Shown here: positions 34,253 to 43,330 of the stretch, in pieces
Layout of the letters: the number at the start of each line of letters is the position of its first letter
Position numbering within the stretch: position 1 is the stretch's first letter
Source: Hydrogenophaga sp.
Lineage (GTDB): Bacteria > Pseudomonadota > Gammaproteobacteria > Burkholderiales > Burkholderiaceae_C
DNA length: 64,000 nt
Assembly: GCA_021154985.1 (NCBI GenBank)
Contig: JAJNQE010000054.1
Coordinates: 1 to 64,000 of the forward strand
Direction: 5' to 3'
Program-made: the position numbers and the translations under genes
The notes under the pieces: generated by a model
What the model was told of the DNA's origin: nothing
Databases searched by the model: none
Seen by the model: the letters and a program-made list of their open reading frames with translations, nothing else

Positions 34253-35738
34253 CGTCGTCGCTGGAGGGCATGGCGATGCCCAGGCGCTGGATGCGGTAGC
34301 GCATCTGCCGCAGGTTCAGGCCCAGCCGGGCGGCGGCGGCGGTGCGGTTGAAGTCGCACTCGCGCAGGGCCTTGAGCAAAACCTGCTTTTCCTGCTCGTC
34401 CAGGTAGGACTGCAGGTCGGACGGGATCTCGTCGGGCGCACGCGCAGCGGATGAGGCCGCCAGCACCGAGTCGGGCAACTGGTCGGGTTGGGTGGGCGTC
34501 TCGTCGGCGTCGTCGGTGTCACCGAAGTCTTCGGGCTCCAGCTGCGCCCCGCTGCTCAGGGCGAGCGCGCGCTGCAGCAGGTTTTCAAGCTCGCGCACGT
34601 TGCCTGGCAGGTCGCGCGCCTTGATCCAGTCCAGCGCCCGGGCCGAGAGTTCGGGTGTGGCCTGGCCCGACTCGCTGCAGATGCGTTGCAGCAGCGCGTG
34701 CGCCAGCTCGGGCAGGTCGTCGCGCCGCTCGCGCAGCGAAGGCGTGCGCAGCTCGATCACGTTGAGGCGGTAAAAAAGGTCCTGGCGGAACTGCCCGCCT
34801 TGCACCAGCGCGCTCAGGTCGCGGTGGGTGGCGCTCACCAGCCGCACGTCCACCGCTTCTTCCTGCACGCCACCGAGCGCGCGCACGCGGCGTTCCTGGA
34901 TCACGCGCAGCAGCTTGGCCTGCATGGCCAGCGGCAGGTCGCCGATCTCGTCGAGAAACAGCGTGCCGCCCTTGGCGGCCTGAAAGTAGCCTTCACGGTC
35001 TTGTGTGGCGCCGGTGTAGGCGCCTTTGCGTGCGCCGAAAAATTCGGCCTCGATGAGGTTTTCGGGAATGGCGCCGCAGTTCACCGCCACAAACGGCCCG
35101 CTGCTGCGGTGGCTGCAGTCGTGCACCGCGCGCGCCACCAGTTCCTTGCCGGTGCCCGATTCGCCAAGGATCAACACCGGCGCCATGCTGGTCGCCACCT
35201 TCTCGATGCGGCCCTTGATCTGCACGATGCTGGCCGCGCGCCCGACGATGCGTCCGAGCGACTTCAGACCCGAGGGCGGTGGCGGGGCGCTGCGCATGGG
35301 CTCGGCTCCGGAGGCTGCTCGGGCCGGGCTGCCCGCGAGCGGGTGGCGCTGGCTTTGCACGGCCTGGGTCACAGCGTTGCGCAGCTGCTTGAGGTCCACC
35401 GGTTTGGTGAGGTAGTCGAACGCACCGGCCTTGAGCGATTCCACCGCGTTGTCGGCCGAGCCGAAGGCGGTGATGACGATGCATTTTTCAGTGCGCTGCG
35501 CCTCGGTCAGTTCGCGCAACAAGTCCAGCCCCAGGCCGTCGGGCAGGCGCATGTCGGAGATGAGCACGTCAAAGCGCTGCTGCGCCAGCCACTCGCGCGC
35601 TTGCGTCAGGTCGGCCGCCGCCACCACGGCATGGCCTTCGCGCAGCAGCGTGAGTTCGTACAGGGTGCGCAGATCCGGCTCGTCGTCAACAACGAGTACG
35701 GAGGCCGAGACAGCGGTGGTGTTGGGGTTGGAAGCCAT
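34242..35738 (-). CDS. pilR: Sigma-54-dependent response regulator PilR
   Basis: NtrC-type activator, partner of PilS, that controls type IV pilin expression in relatives. It has 498 residues: receiver domain (phosphoacceptor D62 in ISDMRLPDG, K in TKPVD), AAA+ domain with GESGTGKE (about 190), GAYTGA (sigma-54 loop, Tyr variant of GAFTGA), LFLDEIGDLP and a C-terminal Fis-type helix-turn-helix (NRTAAAARLGLNLRQMRYRIQRL in part). It lies 17 bp after pilS. pilA is not in this window. Confidence 0.92.
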   Translation of the reverse strand: MASNPNTTAVSASVLVVDDEPDLRTLYELTLLREGHAVVAAADLTQAREWLAQQRFDVLISDMRLPDGLGLDLLRELTEAQRTEKCIVITAFGSADNAVESLKAGAFDYLTKPVDLKQLRNAVTQAVQSQRHPLAGSPARAASGAEPMRSAPPPPSGLKSLGRIVGRAASIVQIKGRIEKVATSMAPVLILGESGTGKELVARAVHDCSHRSSGPFVAVNCGAIPENLIEAEFFGARKGAYTGATQDREGYFQAAKGGTLFLDEIGDLPLAMQAKLLRVIQERRVRALGGVQEEAVDVRLVSATHRDLSALVQGGQFRQDLFYRLNVIELRTPSLRERRDDLPELAHALLQRICSESGQATPELSARALDWIKARDLPGNVRELENLLQRALALSSGAQLEPEDFGDTDDADETPTQPDQLPDSVLAASSAARAPDEIPSDLQSYLDEQEKQVLLKALRECDFNRTAAAARLGLNLRQMRYRIQRLGIAMPSSDDDAA

Positions 35739-35755
35739 GCGGTGGCGTGCGTGGC

Positions 35756-37549
35756 TCAGCTCGGGGCCAGCGGGGAGTCGCCCAGCGTGGGGCTGAAGCG
35801 TGTGCTGAAGGGCCGCGACTCGCCGCCCGCGTACGACAGGTTTTGCTGCACCGGGTGGGCCTGGCCCGGATGCCCGTTGGGCATGGACACAAAGAACTCG
35901 TTGCCTTCCCGCTGGTCCAGGCGCACACGCTGGTAGGCGATCTGCGCACCGTAGCGCTCGCAGAGTTCGCGGCAGATGTACAGCCCCAGGCCGCTGGAGC
36001 GGCTCTCGGACGAGAAGAAGGGCTCGAACAGGTGGCGCATCACGCTGGCCTCCAGCGGCTGGCCATCGCTCCAGACCGAGAGCTTGCTGTGATCGGCGCC
36101 GCTGGGTTGTGTGACGACACGGATGGAAGAGGGCTTGCCGCTGGCATGGCGCAAGGCGTTGTCCAGCAGGTTCACCAGCAGGCGGCGCATGTGCTCGGGA
36201 TCGAACTCCACCAGCGCCGCAGGCGCATGCAGGTGCACACCGAGCACGCCTTTGGCGGGGTTCTGGCGCAGCCAGTCCAGCGTGATCTGGCGCACCATGG
36301 CGTCCAGTGGCATGCTGGGGGTGGAGCCGTCGCCGCGCACGGGCTGGGCGCGTGCCACGTTCAGGATGTCGTCCACGATGCGCGAGAGCCGCTGCGCGTT
36401 CTGCTCGATCATGTGGGTGAGTCGCTTCTGCGCGGGGTCCTTGACCTCTTCGTCCAGCAGGGCGTTGGCCTGTGTGATGGCCGAGAGCGGGTTGCGGATT
36501 TCGTGCGCCACCGCCGCCGACATGCGCCCCATGGAGGCGAGTTTTTCGGTGCGCACGCGGGCTTCGACCTCGCGCAGGTCTTCGAGAAAGAGCACGCACA
36601 GGCCGGTGCTGCGCCCCGCGCGCGAGGTCAGGCGCGTGCGCGCGTGCAGTCGCTGGCTGGGCCGGTCTTCGTTGTCGATGGTGGTCTCGGTCTCCAGGGC
36701 CTGGCCCAGCGCAAAAGTCTCGGTCACCAGGTCGCAGAGGTGGCTCCAGCTGGGCCGGGCCGAGAGCAGCAGCTTGGCGGCCTGCGGGTAGGCCTCGCCC
36801 ATCAACATGATCTGTGCGGCGGGGTTGGCGTTGCGCACCACGCCGTGTTGATCGACCACCAGCACGCCCACGCTCAGGCTCTCGATGACCAGTTCGTTCA
36901 CCTGTGCCTGCGTGCGCGCCGCGGCCTGGCTGCTGGAGGCCACCGCCTCTTCGCGTGCCAGACGGATCGCCAGCTGGTTGGCGAGCACCGCCACCAGGAA
37001 AAATCCGGTGCTGGCCAGACCGGCCTGGAGCAGCTTGGCGGTGGCGGCGTCGCTGAACAAGGGTGCGCTCAGCACGGCTTCGCACAGCAGGTACAGCGTG
37101 ACGGAGGCGGCGGTGGCCAGGGCCAGCATCAGCGGCCCGAGGATGGAGGCCAGCAGCACCGGCAGCGCAAACAGCGGTGTGTAGTTGATGGAGCCGATCT
37201 GGAAGAACTGCAGCAGCGCAAACACCACCACATCGACCCCGATGGTCAGCACCCACTGGAGCTGGATCGGTTTGCCTTGTTCCACCGGTCGCCAGGCGTA
37301 GAGCACCACCAGCGCGGCCGAGAGGTGGATCGCGGCCAGCAACACCAGCCAGTCGGGCCCGCCGGTGCCGGTGACCACCATGAAGATCTGCAGCGAGAGC
37401 AGCACCAAGGCGATGAACACCCGCGCGCGCATGAAGGCCACCCACAGGCGCACGAAAGCGCGAAGACGCTGCTCTCGGCCCTGGTTGTTGCCCGCCTCGT
37501 AGGCCACGAACCACGACGGAGCGAACTGCGAGCTGTCTTCTCGGGCCAT
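35756..37549 (-). CDS. pilS: Sensor histidine kinase PilS
   Basis: Membrane sensor kinase paired with PilR. It has 597 residues: six membrane helices (about 30-215), a PAS domain (about 225-330, ESLSVGVLVVDQHGVVRNAN), H-box SAAVAHEIRNPLSAI, N-box VNLLDNALRHA and the G-box SSGLGLYICRELCERYG. The ATG at 37549 was preferred over an upstream ATG at 37597, which overlaps the preceding gene. In relatives the kinase senses pilin in the membrane. Confidence 0.92.
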   Translation of the reverse strand: MAREDSSQFAPSWFVAYEAGNNQGREQRLRAFVRLWVAFMRARVFIALVLLSLQIFMVVTGTGGPDWLVLLAAIHLSAALVVLYAWRPVEQGKPIQLQWVLTIGVDVVVFALLQFFQIGSINYTPLFALPVLLASILGPLMLALATAASVTLYLLCEAVLSAPLFSDAATAKLLQAGLASTGFFLVAVLANQLAIRLAREEAVASSSQAAARTQAQVNELVIESLSVGVLVVDQHGVVRNANPAAQIMLMGEAYPQAAKLLLSARPSWSHLCDLVTETFALGQALETETTIDNEDRPSQRLHARTRLTSRAGRSTGLCVLFLEDLREVEARVRTEKLASMGRMSAAVAHEIRNPLSAITQANALLDEEVKDPAQKRLTHMIEQNAQRLSRIVDDILNVARAQPVRGDGSTPSMPLDAMVRQITLDWLRQNPAKGVLGVHLHAPAALVEFDPEHMRRLLVNLLDNALRHASGKPSSIRVVTQPSGADHSKLSVWSDGQPLEASVMRHLFEPFFSSESRSSGLGLYICRELCERYGAQIAYQRVRLDQREGNEFFVSMPNGHPGQAHPVQQNLSYAGGESRPFSTRFSPTLGDSPLAPS

Positions 37550-37597
37550 GTCAGTTCCGCAAACCGGGTGCACCGGCCCGCGCGGCGCGGGGTGCAC

Positions 37598-37840
37598 TCA
37601 CGTTGGGCCGCCTTCCTTGAGCCGGCGGTGGTCGGCGCTGCAATACGGGCCCAGGCTGCCCTGTACGGTGTCGGCCTGCGGCAGGTGGGTGCCGCAATGC
37701 TGGCAGGCCACCATCACCACCGGCAAGCGCGAGCCGGTGGGCGCTGGCGGCTGGCGGGGCGTCGATCGATCGGTGACGCGGTTGTTGCGCCACACATAGA
37801 AGGCCACCATCACCATGGCCAGGACGAGCAGGTATTTCAT
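37598..37840 (-). CDS. PP0621-like small membrane protein with CxxC
   Basis: An 80-residue protein: one N-terminal membrane helix (MKYLLVLAMVMVAFYVW) and a short domain with VVMVACQHCGTHLP and PYCSADH, four potential metal-binding positions including three Cys. The pattern matches small PP0621-family proteins (preprotein-translocase-adjacent in some genomes); function is unknown. It lies between the CcsA-like gene and pilS on the same strand, spaced 12 and 48 bp. Confidence 0.8.
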   Translation of the reverse strand: MKYLLVLAMVMVAFYVWRNNRVTDRSTPRQPPAPTGSRLPVVMVACQHCGTHLPQADTVQGSLGPYCSADHRRLKEGGPT

Positions 37841-37852
37841 GTGGGCGGTGGT

Positions 37853-38653
37853 TCAGCTGCGTTGCAGCAGCACTTCAAGCACAAAGCGGGAGCCGGCGTA
37901 GCCCAGCAGCAGCAGCCCGGCTCCCAGGTAGAGCATGCGCGCGGCAAACCGGCCGCGCCAGCCCAGGCGCCAGCGTCCCCACAGCAGCACGCCCATGGTG
38001 ACCCACGACAACACCGAGAACACCGACTTGTGGTCCCACACCCAGCGGTGGTTGAGCAGCTCGGAGAAGTACCAGCCCGCCAGAAGCGTGGCGGAGAGCA
38101 GCACGAAGCCCGCTGCCACGAAGCGGAAGGTCAGCCGCTCCAGGGTGAGCAGTGGCATGGCGGTGTCTGCCGAGGTGCCCAGGCGCATGGCTTTCTCGGC
38201 CCGCTGCATCAACCACGCGTGGCCGACGGCCACGGCGATCAGACCGTAGGACGCGATGCCCAGCGCCCAGTGCAGGGGCATCCAGTTCGACCGCAGGGTG
38301 GGATATGGCGTGCCGGGAAACACCAGGGCCAGCACCACCACCACCGCACCAAAGAAGGCAAACCTCCAGCGTTCGCGCAGTTGCGGGTAGAGGCGGCTTT
38401 CGATCATGTACACGGTGAGCACCAACCACGCCGTGACCGACAGCGAGGGCGCGAAGCCGAAGCGGGCGGGTTGTTCAAACAGGCCGAACACCAGCACGCC
38501 AAGGTGCAGCAGCCAGGCCACGGTGAGCAGGGCCCGGCTCTGCATGGCCGACGCATGCGGATGGATCCAGGCGAGCACAGCGTAGGCGAGCGCCGCCAGA
38601 CCCGAGAGCACCACCGCGGGCAGGTTGGTCGCAAGCGATGGCAGCAGGTTCAT
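37853..38653 (-). CDS. CcsA/YpjD-like cytochrome c assembly family membrane protein
   Basis: A 266-residue inner-membrane protein with about eight helices. It contains the tryptophan-rich haem-handling region as WMPLHWALGIASYGLIAVA and HRWVWDHKSVFSVLSWV, with the conserved histidines of the CcsA/HemX family. In betaproteobacteria this gene regularly sits next to ffh and its exact role is unproven. It is divergent from ffh (173 bp). Confidence 0.85.
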   Translation of the reverse strand: MNLLPSLATNLPAVVLSGLAALAYAVLAWIHPHASAMQSRALLTVAWLLHLGVLVFGLFEQPARFGFAPSLSVTAWLVLTVYMIESRLYPQLRERWRFAFFGAVVVVLALVFPGTPYPTLRSNWMPLHWALGIASYGLIAVAVGHAWLMQRAEKAMRLGTSADTAMPLLTLERLTFRFVAAGFVLLSATLLAGWYFSELLNHRWVWDHKSVFSVLSWVTMGVLLWGRWRLGWRGRFAARMLYLGAGLLLLGYAGSRFVLEVLLQRS

Positions 38654-38826
38654 AGGGGATGTGGCGCGCGCAGCGGGCTGGGGGTGGGCGCGGCTAAAAT
38701 CATGGGCGGAGTTTAACGGCCTTGACCGTTGCCAGCCGCCGGTTTCCCGGTCAATGGCCCGACACCCACCCCAGCCGGCGCGAACTCAGCAGCCTGCGGG
38801 TTCTTCTCCCCCTACCCGAGCGCAGC

Positions 38827-40197
38827 ATGGCATCAGCCCTTTCCGACCGACTCTCACGCATCGTCAAGGAAATGCGCGGCCAGGCCCGCATCACCGAGAC
38901 CAACGTCACCGACATGCTGCGCGAGGTGCGCATGGCCTTGCTGGAGGCCGACGTGGCCTTGGCCGTTGTTCGTGACTTCATTGCGCGCGTGAAAGAGAAG
39001 GCGCTGGGCCAGGAGGTGGTGGGTTCGCTCACGCCGGGACAGGCGCTCGTGGGCATCGTCAACCGCGAGTTGGCGCTCACCATGGGCGACGGCGTGGCCG
39101 ATATCAACCTGGCGGCACAGCCGCCGGCCGTGATCCTCATGGCCGGCTTGCAGGGCGCGGGCAAGACCACCACCACCGCCAAGCTGGCCAAGCACCTGAT
39201 CGAGAAGCGCAAGAAGAAGGTGCTCACGGTGTCGGGTGACGTGTACCGCCCCGCCGCCATCGAACAGCTCAAGACCGTGACCGCGCAGGCCGGCGCCGAG
39301 TGGTTCCCGAGCACACCCGAGCAGAAGCCGGTGGACATCGCGCGCGCGGCCATCGACTACGCGCGCAAACATTACTTTGATGTGCTGCTGGTGGACACGG
39401 CGGGCCGGCTGGCCATTGACGAAGCGCTGATGCGCGAAATCCAGGAACTGCACGCCGTGCTCAAGCCGGTGGAGACACTGTTCGTGGTGGACGCCATGCA
39501 GGGCCAGGACGCGATCAACACCGCGAAGGCTTTCAAGGAAGCGCTGCCTCTGACCGGCATCATCCTCACCAAGCTCGACGGCGACTCGCGCGGTGGCGCG
39601 GCGCTGTCGGTGCGACAGATCACGGGTGCGCCGATCAAGTTCGCCGGTGTGTCGGAAAAAATCGACGGCCTGGAGGTGTTCGACGCCGAGCGCCATGCGC
39701 AGCGCATCCTGGGCATGGGCGACATCCTGGCCCTGGTGGAGCAGGTCACGGCCGGTGTGGACATGGCGGCGGCGCAGAAGCTCGCTGCCAAAGTCAAGAG
39801 CGGCGAGGGTTTCGACCTCAACGATTTCCTGGACCAGCTGCGCCAGATGAAGCAGATGGGTGGCCTCTCCAGCCTGATGGACAAGCTGCCCGCTGCCATG
39901 GCGGCCAAGGCGGGTCAGGTCGACATGGGCCGGGCGGAGAAAGACATCGCCCGCAAGGAAGGGATCATCTGCAGCATGACGCTCAAGGAGCGCCGCAAGC
40001 CCGAGATCATCAAGGCCACGCGCAAGCGCCGCATTGCGGCGGGTGCGGGCGTGCAGGTGCAGGAGGTCAACCGCCTGCTCAAGGAGTTCGAGCAGATGCA
40101 GGACATGATGAAGAAGATGAAGGGCGGCGGGATGATGAAGATGATGAAACGCATGGGGGGCATGAAGGGCATGCCCAAGCTGCCGGGCATGGGCTGA
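38827..40197 (+). CDS. ffh: Signal recognition particle protein Ffh
   Basis: GTPase of the signal recognition particle; binds 4.5S RNA and signal peptides of nascent membrane proteins. It has 456 residues: N domain, G domain with AGLQGAGKTTTTAKLA (about 105-120), DTAGRLAIDE, TKLDGDSRGGAA, and the methionine-rich M domain (about 300-456) ending GGGMMKMMKRMGGMKG. The ATG at 38827 begins the conserved N domain (MASALSDRLSRIVKEMRG); an upstream ATG at 38722 is not conserved-looking. Confidence 0.97.
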   Translation: MASALSDRLSRIVKEMRGQARITETNVTDMLREVRMALLEADVALAVVRDFIARVKEKALGQEVVGSLTPGQALVGIVNRELALTMGDGVADINLAAQPPAVILMAGLQGAGKTTTTAKLAKHLIEKRKKKVLTVSGDVYRPAAIEQLKTVTAQAGAEWFPSTPEQKPVDIARAAIDYARKHYFDVLLVDTAGRLAIDEALMREIQELHAVLKPVETLFVVDAMQGQDAINTAKAFKEALPLTGIILTKLDGDSRGGAALSVRQITGAPIKFAGVSEKIDGLEVFDAERHAQRILGMGDILALVEQVTAGVDMAAAQKLAAKVKSGEGFDLNDFLDQLRQMKQMGGLSSLMDKLPAAMAAKAGQVDMGRAEKDIARKEGIICSMTLKERRKPEIIKATRKRRIAAGAGVQVQEVNRLLKEFEQMQDMMKKMKGGGMMKMMKRMGGMKGMPKLPGMG

Positions 40198-40210
40198 TCA
40201 CGCGCTTCCC

Positions 40211-40288
40211 ATGAGCCACCCGGCCGACCCCCACACCGTCGCAGACCTCACGGCGCTGCAGGCGCGCCAGCGCGACACCCTGTACTGA
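40211..40288 (+). CDS. Short orphan reading frame after ffh
   Basis: A 25-codon frame beginning MSHPADPHTVADL and ending in a tandem of polar residues, 13 bp after the ffh stop. Base use resembles coding DNA, so it may be the residue of a truncated gene. No ribosome site or homologue is recognised; it may simply be chance. Confidence 0.25.
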   Translation: MSHPADPHTVADLTALQARQRDTLY

Positions 40289-40295
40289 GCCGGAC

Positions 40296-41066
40296 TCAGC
40301 CCAAAGTGCGGGCCAGCGCCTGCGCCGCCACTTGCAATCTGGGCAGTTGCAGTCTGGCTTGTGCCAGGCTCATGCGCGCCGCCGGCGCCTGCAGCGCCAG
40401 CGCGCAGCGCACGGTGCGCTGTCCGGGCGCGAACACCGGCACTGCCACGCACACAAGTCCTTCGACAAACTCCTCGGCGTCCACCGAATGCCCATCGCGG
40501 CGGATGGTTTCCAGTTCGGCTTCCAGCGCTTCTCGTTCGGTCAGCGTACCCGCGGTGTAGCGGGTGAGGGTCAACCCGGCGAGCAACGCGTTGCGTTGAC
40601 GCGCACCCATCCAGGCCAGAAACAGCTTGCCGCTGGCCGAGCAGTGCACCGGCACGCGTGTGCCCGGTCGCAGCTCCAGCCGCAAGGGGAACGCCGACTC
40701 GACACGATCGAGGTACACCACGTCGGCGCCCGACATGGCCGTGAGATTGCAGCTTTCGCCCACCTCGCTCACCAGCTGGCGCAACACCGCGTGGCGCACA
40801 CCCTGCAACGTGCTGCTGCTGAGGGCCGCTTCGGCCATGCGCAGCAGGCGTGGTGCGAGCACGAAATGCCGCCCGTCGGGCTCGCGCACCAGCCACGCCC
40901 CGGCCTCCAGCTGGGTCAGCATGCGGTGCACGGTCGGCTTGGGCCAGCCGGTCAGCGCGACCACGTCGGGCAGGGCTTGCGGCGCGTCCTGGCGCGCCAG
41001 CAGGTCCAGCAGTTCCATGAGCCGCAGGCCGGGGCTGTTGTCGCTGTCAGCAAGAGGTTTGCTCAT
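40296..41066 (-). CDS. IclR family transcriptional regulator
   Basis: A 256-residue regulator: N-terminal winged helix-turn-helix (about 13-75: LPDVVALTGWPKPTVHRMLTQL) and C-terminal effector-binding domain (about 85-256) with VPVHCSASGKLFLAW and DAEEFVEGLVCVAVPVF, the ligand pocket region of IclR proteins. It is divergent from the SDR/monooxygenase operon (85 bp), which it very probably controls together with an inverted repeat at 41067-41106. The ligand is unknown. Confidence 0.92.
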   Translation of the reverse strand: MSKPLADSDNSPGLRLMELLDLLARQDAPQALPDVVALTGWPKPTVHRMLTQLEAGAWLVREPDGRHFVLAPRLLRMAEAALSSSTLQGVRHAVLRQLVSEVGESCNLTAMSGADVVYLDRVESAFPLRLELRPGTRVPVHCSASGKLFLAWMGARQRNALLAGLTLTRYTAGTLTEREALEAELETIRRDGHSVDAEEFVEGLVCVAVPVFAPGQRTVRCALALQAPAARMSLAQARLQLPRLQVAAQALARTLG

Positions 41067-41106
41067 ATCTCGAATAATGAGACGATTTGGGCAATTTTTT
41101 CGAGAT
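41067..41106. promoter_or_regulatory. Candidate operator between the IclR gene and the monooxygenase operon
   Basis: ATCTCGAA (41067-41074) and TTCGAGAT (41099-41106) are perfect 8-bp inverted repeats 24 bp apart, immediately upstream of the iclR-type start codon and inside the shared promoter region. Confidence 0.55.
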
Positions 41107-41151
41107 GGATTCTAGTGCCCCCTACAGTGCACGCACAAGCATGAGGAGACG

Positions 41152-41973
41152 GTGGGTTTGACGAGTTCGAGATTTCACAACGCCGTGGTCACCGGCGCCT
41201 GTGGCGGCCTGGGCCAGGCGTTGGCGCGTGAGCTCATCGGCGGCGGTGCGCGCGTGGCGCTGGTGGGCCTGCAGAGACCCGTGCTCGACGGGCTCGCCGC
41301 GCTGGCGCCAGACCGCTGCGCGATCTACCAGCCCGATGTGTCGGACGCCACGGCGATGCAGGCCGTGGCCGCCGATTGGGTGGGTCGCTTCGGGGCTCCC
41401 GATCTCGTGATGGCCAACGCCGGCGTGGCGGGCGGCTTCGACACTGCGCAAGCCAGCGACCTCGCCGTGATGCGCCGCATGCTGGAGATCAACCTGCTCG
41501 GCGTGGCCACCACCTTCCAGCCTTTCCTGGAACCCATGCGCAACGCCGGGCGGCGAGGGGCCCTGGTGGGCGTGGCCAGCCTCGCGGGCTGGCGCGGCAT
41601 GCCGAGCAACGGCGCGTATTGCGCCAGCAAGGCCGGGCTGATTGTCTATCTGCAGAGCCTGCGCGCCGAATTGCGTCCAACCGCACTCACCGTGCACACC
41701 GTCAGCCCCGGCTACCTGCGCACCGCGCTCACCGCCGGCAATCGCTTCAGCATGCCCGGCCTGATGGAGCCCGACGAAGCCGCGCGCCGTCTGCTGGCCC
41801 AGGTGATGGCCGGAACCGAACACATCGTGCTGCCTCGGCGCATCGGCTGGCTCTCGCGCTTGCTGGGTGTGTTGCCCGCGAAGCTGCACGACCGCATCCT
41901 GCTCGACCAGCCACGCAAGCCCCGCGTCGGCGAGGCTGGCGCCACCGACATTCCCGGCATCAAGCAACCATGA
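41152..41973 (+). CDS. Short-chain dehydrogenase/reductase (SDR)
   Basis: A 273-residue classical SDR. NAD(P)-binding motif VVTGACGGLGQALA (about 12-25), NAG motif MANAGVAGG, catalytic Ser in GVASLAGW and YxxxK in GAYCASKAGL. It starts with GTG at 41152 after GAGGAGAC. Substrate unknown; it leads the operon with a flavin monooxygenase, BASS transporter, epimerase and exporter. The stop overlaps the monooxygenase start (ATGA). Confidence 0.88.
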   Translation: MGLTSSRFHNAVVTGACGGLGQALARELIGGGARVALVGLQRPVLDGLAALAPDRCAIYQPDVSDATAMQAVAADWVGRFGAPDLVMANAGVAGGFDTAQASDLAVMRRMLEINLLGVATTFQPFLEPMRNAGRRGALVGVASLAGWRGMPSNGAYCASKAGLIVYLQSLRAELRPTALTVHTVSPGYLRTALTAGNRFSMPGLMEPDEAARRLLAQVMAGTEHIVLPRRIGWLSRLLGVLPAKLHDRILLDQPRKPRVGEAGATDIPGIKQP

Positions 41974-43277
41974 ACACCATCGAACAGATCGCCCTCATCG
42001 GTGCTGGCCCGTCGGGCCTGGCCGGCGCGCGCTGCCTGCAGAAGCACGGCATTGCCTTCCAGGGTTTCGAGGCCCACACCGATGTGGGTGGCCTCTGGAA
42101 CATCCACAACCCGCGCTCCACGGTGTACCAGTCGGCGCACCTGATCTCCAGCAAGCGCATGACGGAGTTCAGCGAATTCCCCATGTCCGAGCGGGTGGCC
42201 GACTACCCAAGCCACCGCGAACTGCTCGACTACTTCAGCGCCTTCGCCGACCACTTCAAGCTGCGTGAGCACTTTCGCTTCGGCACGCGGGTGCTGAAGG
42301 TTGTTCCGGTGAGCGATGCGCCCGACACGTTGTGGCGTGTCACCACCGAGGATGCGAGCGGCCAGCAAACCACCGCCGACTACAAGGGCGTGGTGGTGGC
42401 CAACGGCACGCTGGCCGAGCCCAACATGCCGGCATTCGAGGGGCGCTTTGCCGGCGAGCTGCTGCACACCTCGGCCTACAAGCACGCCGACCTTTTCAAG
42501 CACAAGCGTGTGCTCATCGTGGGCGCAGGCAACTCGGGTTGCGACATCGCGGTGGACGCCGTGCACCAGGCCCGCCGCGTGGACATCTCGGTGCGCCGCG
42601 GTTACTACTTCGTACCCAAGTACGTGTTCGGCAAGCCGGCTGATTCGGTGGGCGGCAAGATCACGCTGCCGCCCTGGCTCAAGCAGAAGATCGACAGCAC
42701 CATCTTGAAGTGGTTCACCGGCGACCCGGTGCGTTTCGGCTTCCCCCGACCCACCTACAAGATGTACGAGTCGCACCCGGTGGTGAACTCGCTGATCCTG
42801 TACCACATCGGCCATGGCGACGTGGACGTGCGCGCCGACATTGCCCGGCTGGATGGCCACACCGTGCACTTCAAGGACGGCAGCACGGGCGACTACGACC
42901 TGATTCTTGCCGCCACCGGCTACAAGCTGCACTACCCGTTTCTCGACCACGCGCTGCTCAACTGGCAGGGCATGGCGCCATCGCTCTACCTCAACATCTT
43001 TGCGCCGCGCTTCGACCGCCTGGCCGTGCTCGGCATGGTCGAGGCCAGCGGTCTGGGGTGGCAAGGACGTTACGAACAGGCCGAGCTGGTGGCGCGGCAC
43101 TTCAAGGGGCTCGATGCAGGCTCCCCCGCCGCTGCGGCCCTCAAGGCCGCCAAGGCCGGCCCGCCGCCAGACCTCTCCGGTGGCTACAAGTACCTGCGGC
43201 TCGAGCGCATGGCCTACTACGTCAACAAGGATGCCTACCGAAAGGCGGTTCGCCAGGCCGCGGCTCTGCAAGGCTGA
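41970..43277 (+). CDS. Flavin-containing monooxygenase
   Basis: A 435-residue class B flavoprotein monooxygenase. FAD motif IGAGPSGLAGARCL (about 9-22) is followed by GGLWNI; the FMO signature appears as FAGELLHTSAYKHADLFKHK directly before the NADP motif VLIVGAGNSGCDIA (about 186-199); the C-terminal ATGYKLHYPFL motif is present. The signature has Lys/Ala where Baeyer-Villiger enzymes have WP, so N/S-oxygenation is as likely as ketone oxidation. It overlaps the SDR gene by ATGA. Confidence 0.88.
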   Translation: MNTIEQIALIGAGPSGLAGARCLQKHGIAFQGFEAHTDVGGLWNIHNPRSTVYQSAHLISSKRMTEFSEFPMSERVADYPSHRELLDYFSAFADHFKLREHFRFGTRVLKVVPVSDAPDTLWRVTTEDASGQQTTADYKGVVVANGTLAEPNMPAFEGRFAGELLHTSAYKHADLFKHKRVLIVGAGNSGCDIAVDAVHQARRVDISVRRGYYFVPKYVFGKPADSVGGKITLPPWLKQKIDSTILKWFTGDPVRFGFPRPTYKMYESHPVVNSLILYHIGHGDVDVRADIARLDGHTVHFKDGSTGDYDLILAATGYKLHYPFLDHALLNWQGMAPSLYLNIFAPRFDRLAVLGMVEASGLGWQGRYEQAELVARHFKGLDAGSPAAAALKAAKAGPPPDLSGGYKYLRLERMAYYVNKDAYRKAVRQAAALQG

Positions 43278-43283
43278 GGCCCG

Positions 43284-43314
<31 letters not shown>

Positions 43315-43330
43315 CGACAGGAGACACCCC

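Noticed and set aside
35747..38716. 989-codon open frame antisense to pilS and the CcsA-like gene
   Set aside because: High-GC shadow frame; its product is low-complexity His/Arg/Gly-rich and the opposite strand encodes PilS, a CcsA-like protein and others with clear motifs.
40211..40288. Small gene after ffh
   Set aside because: Listed only at low confidence: 25 codons, no ribosome site, no recognised homologue.
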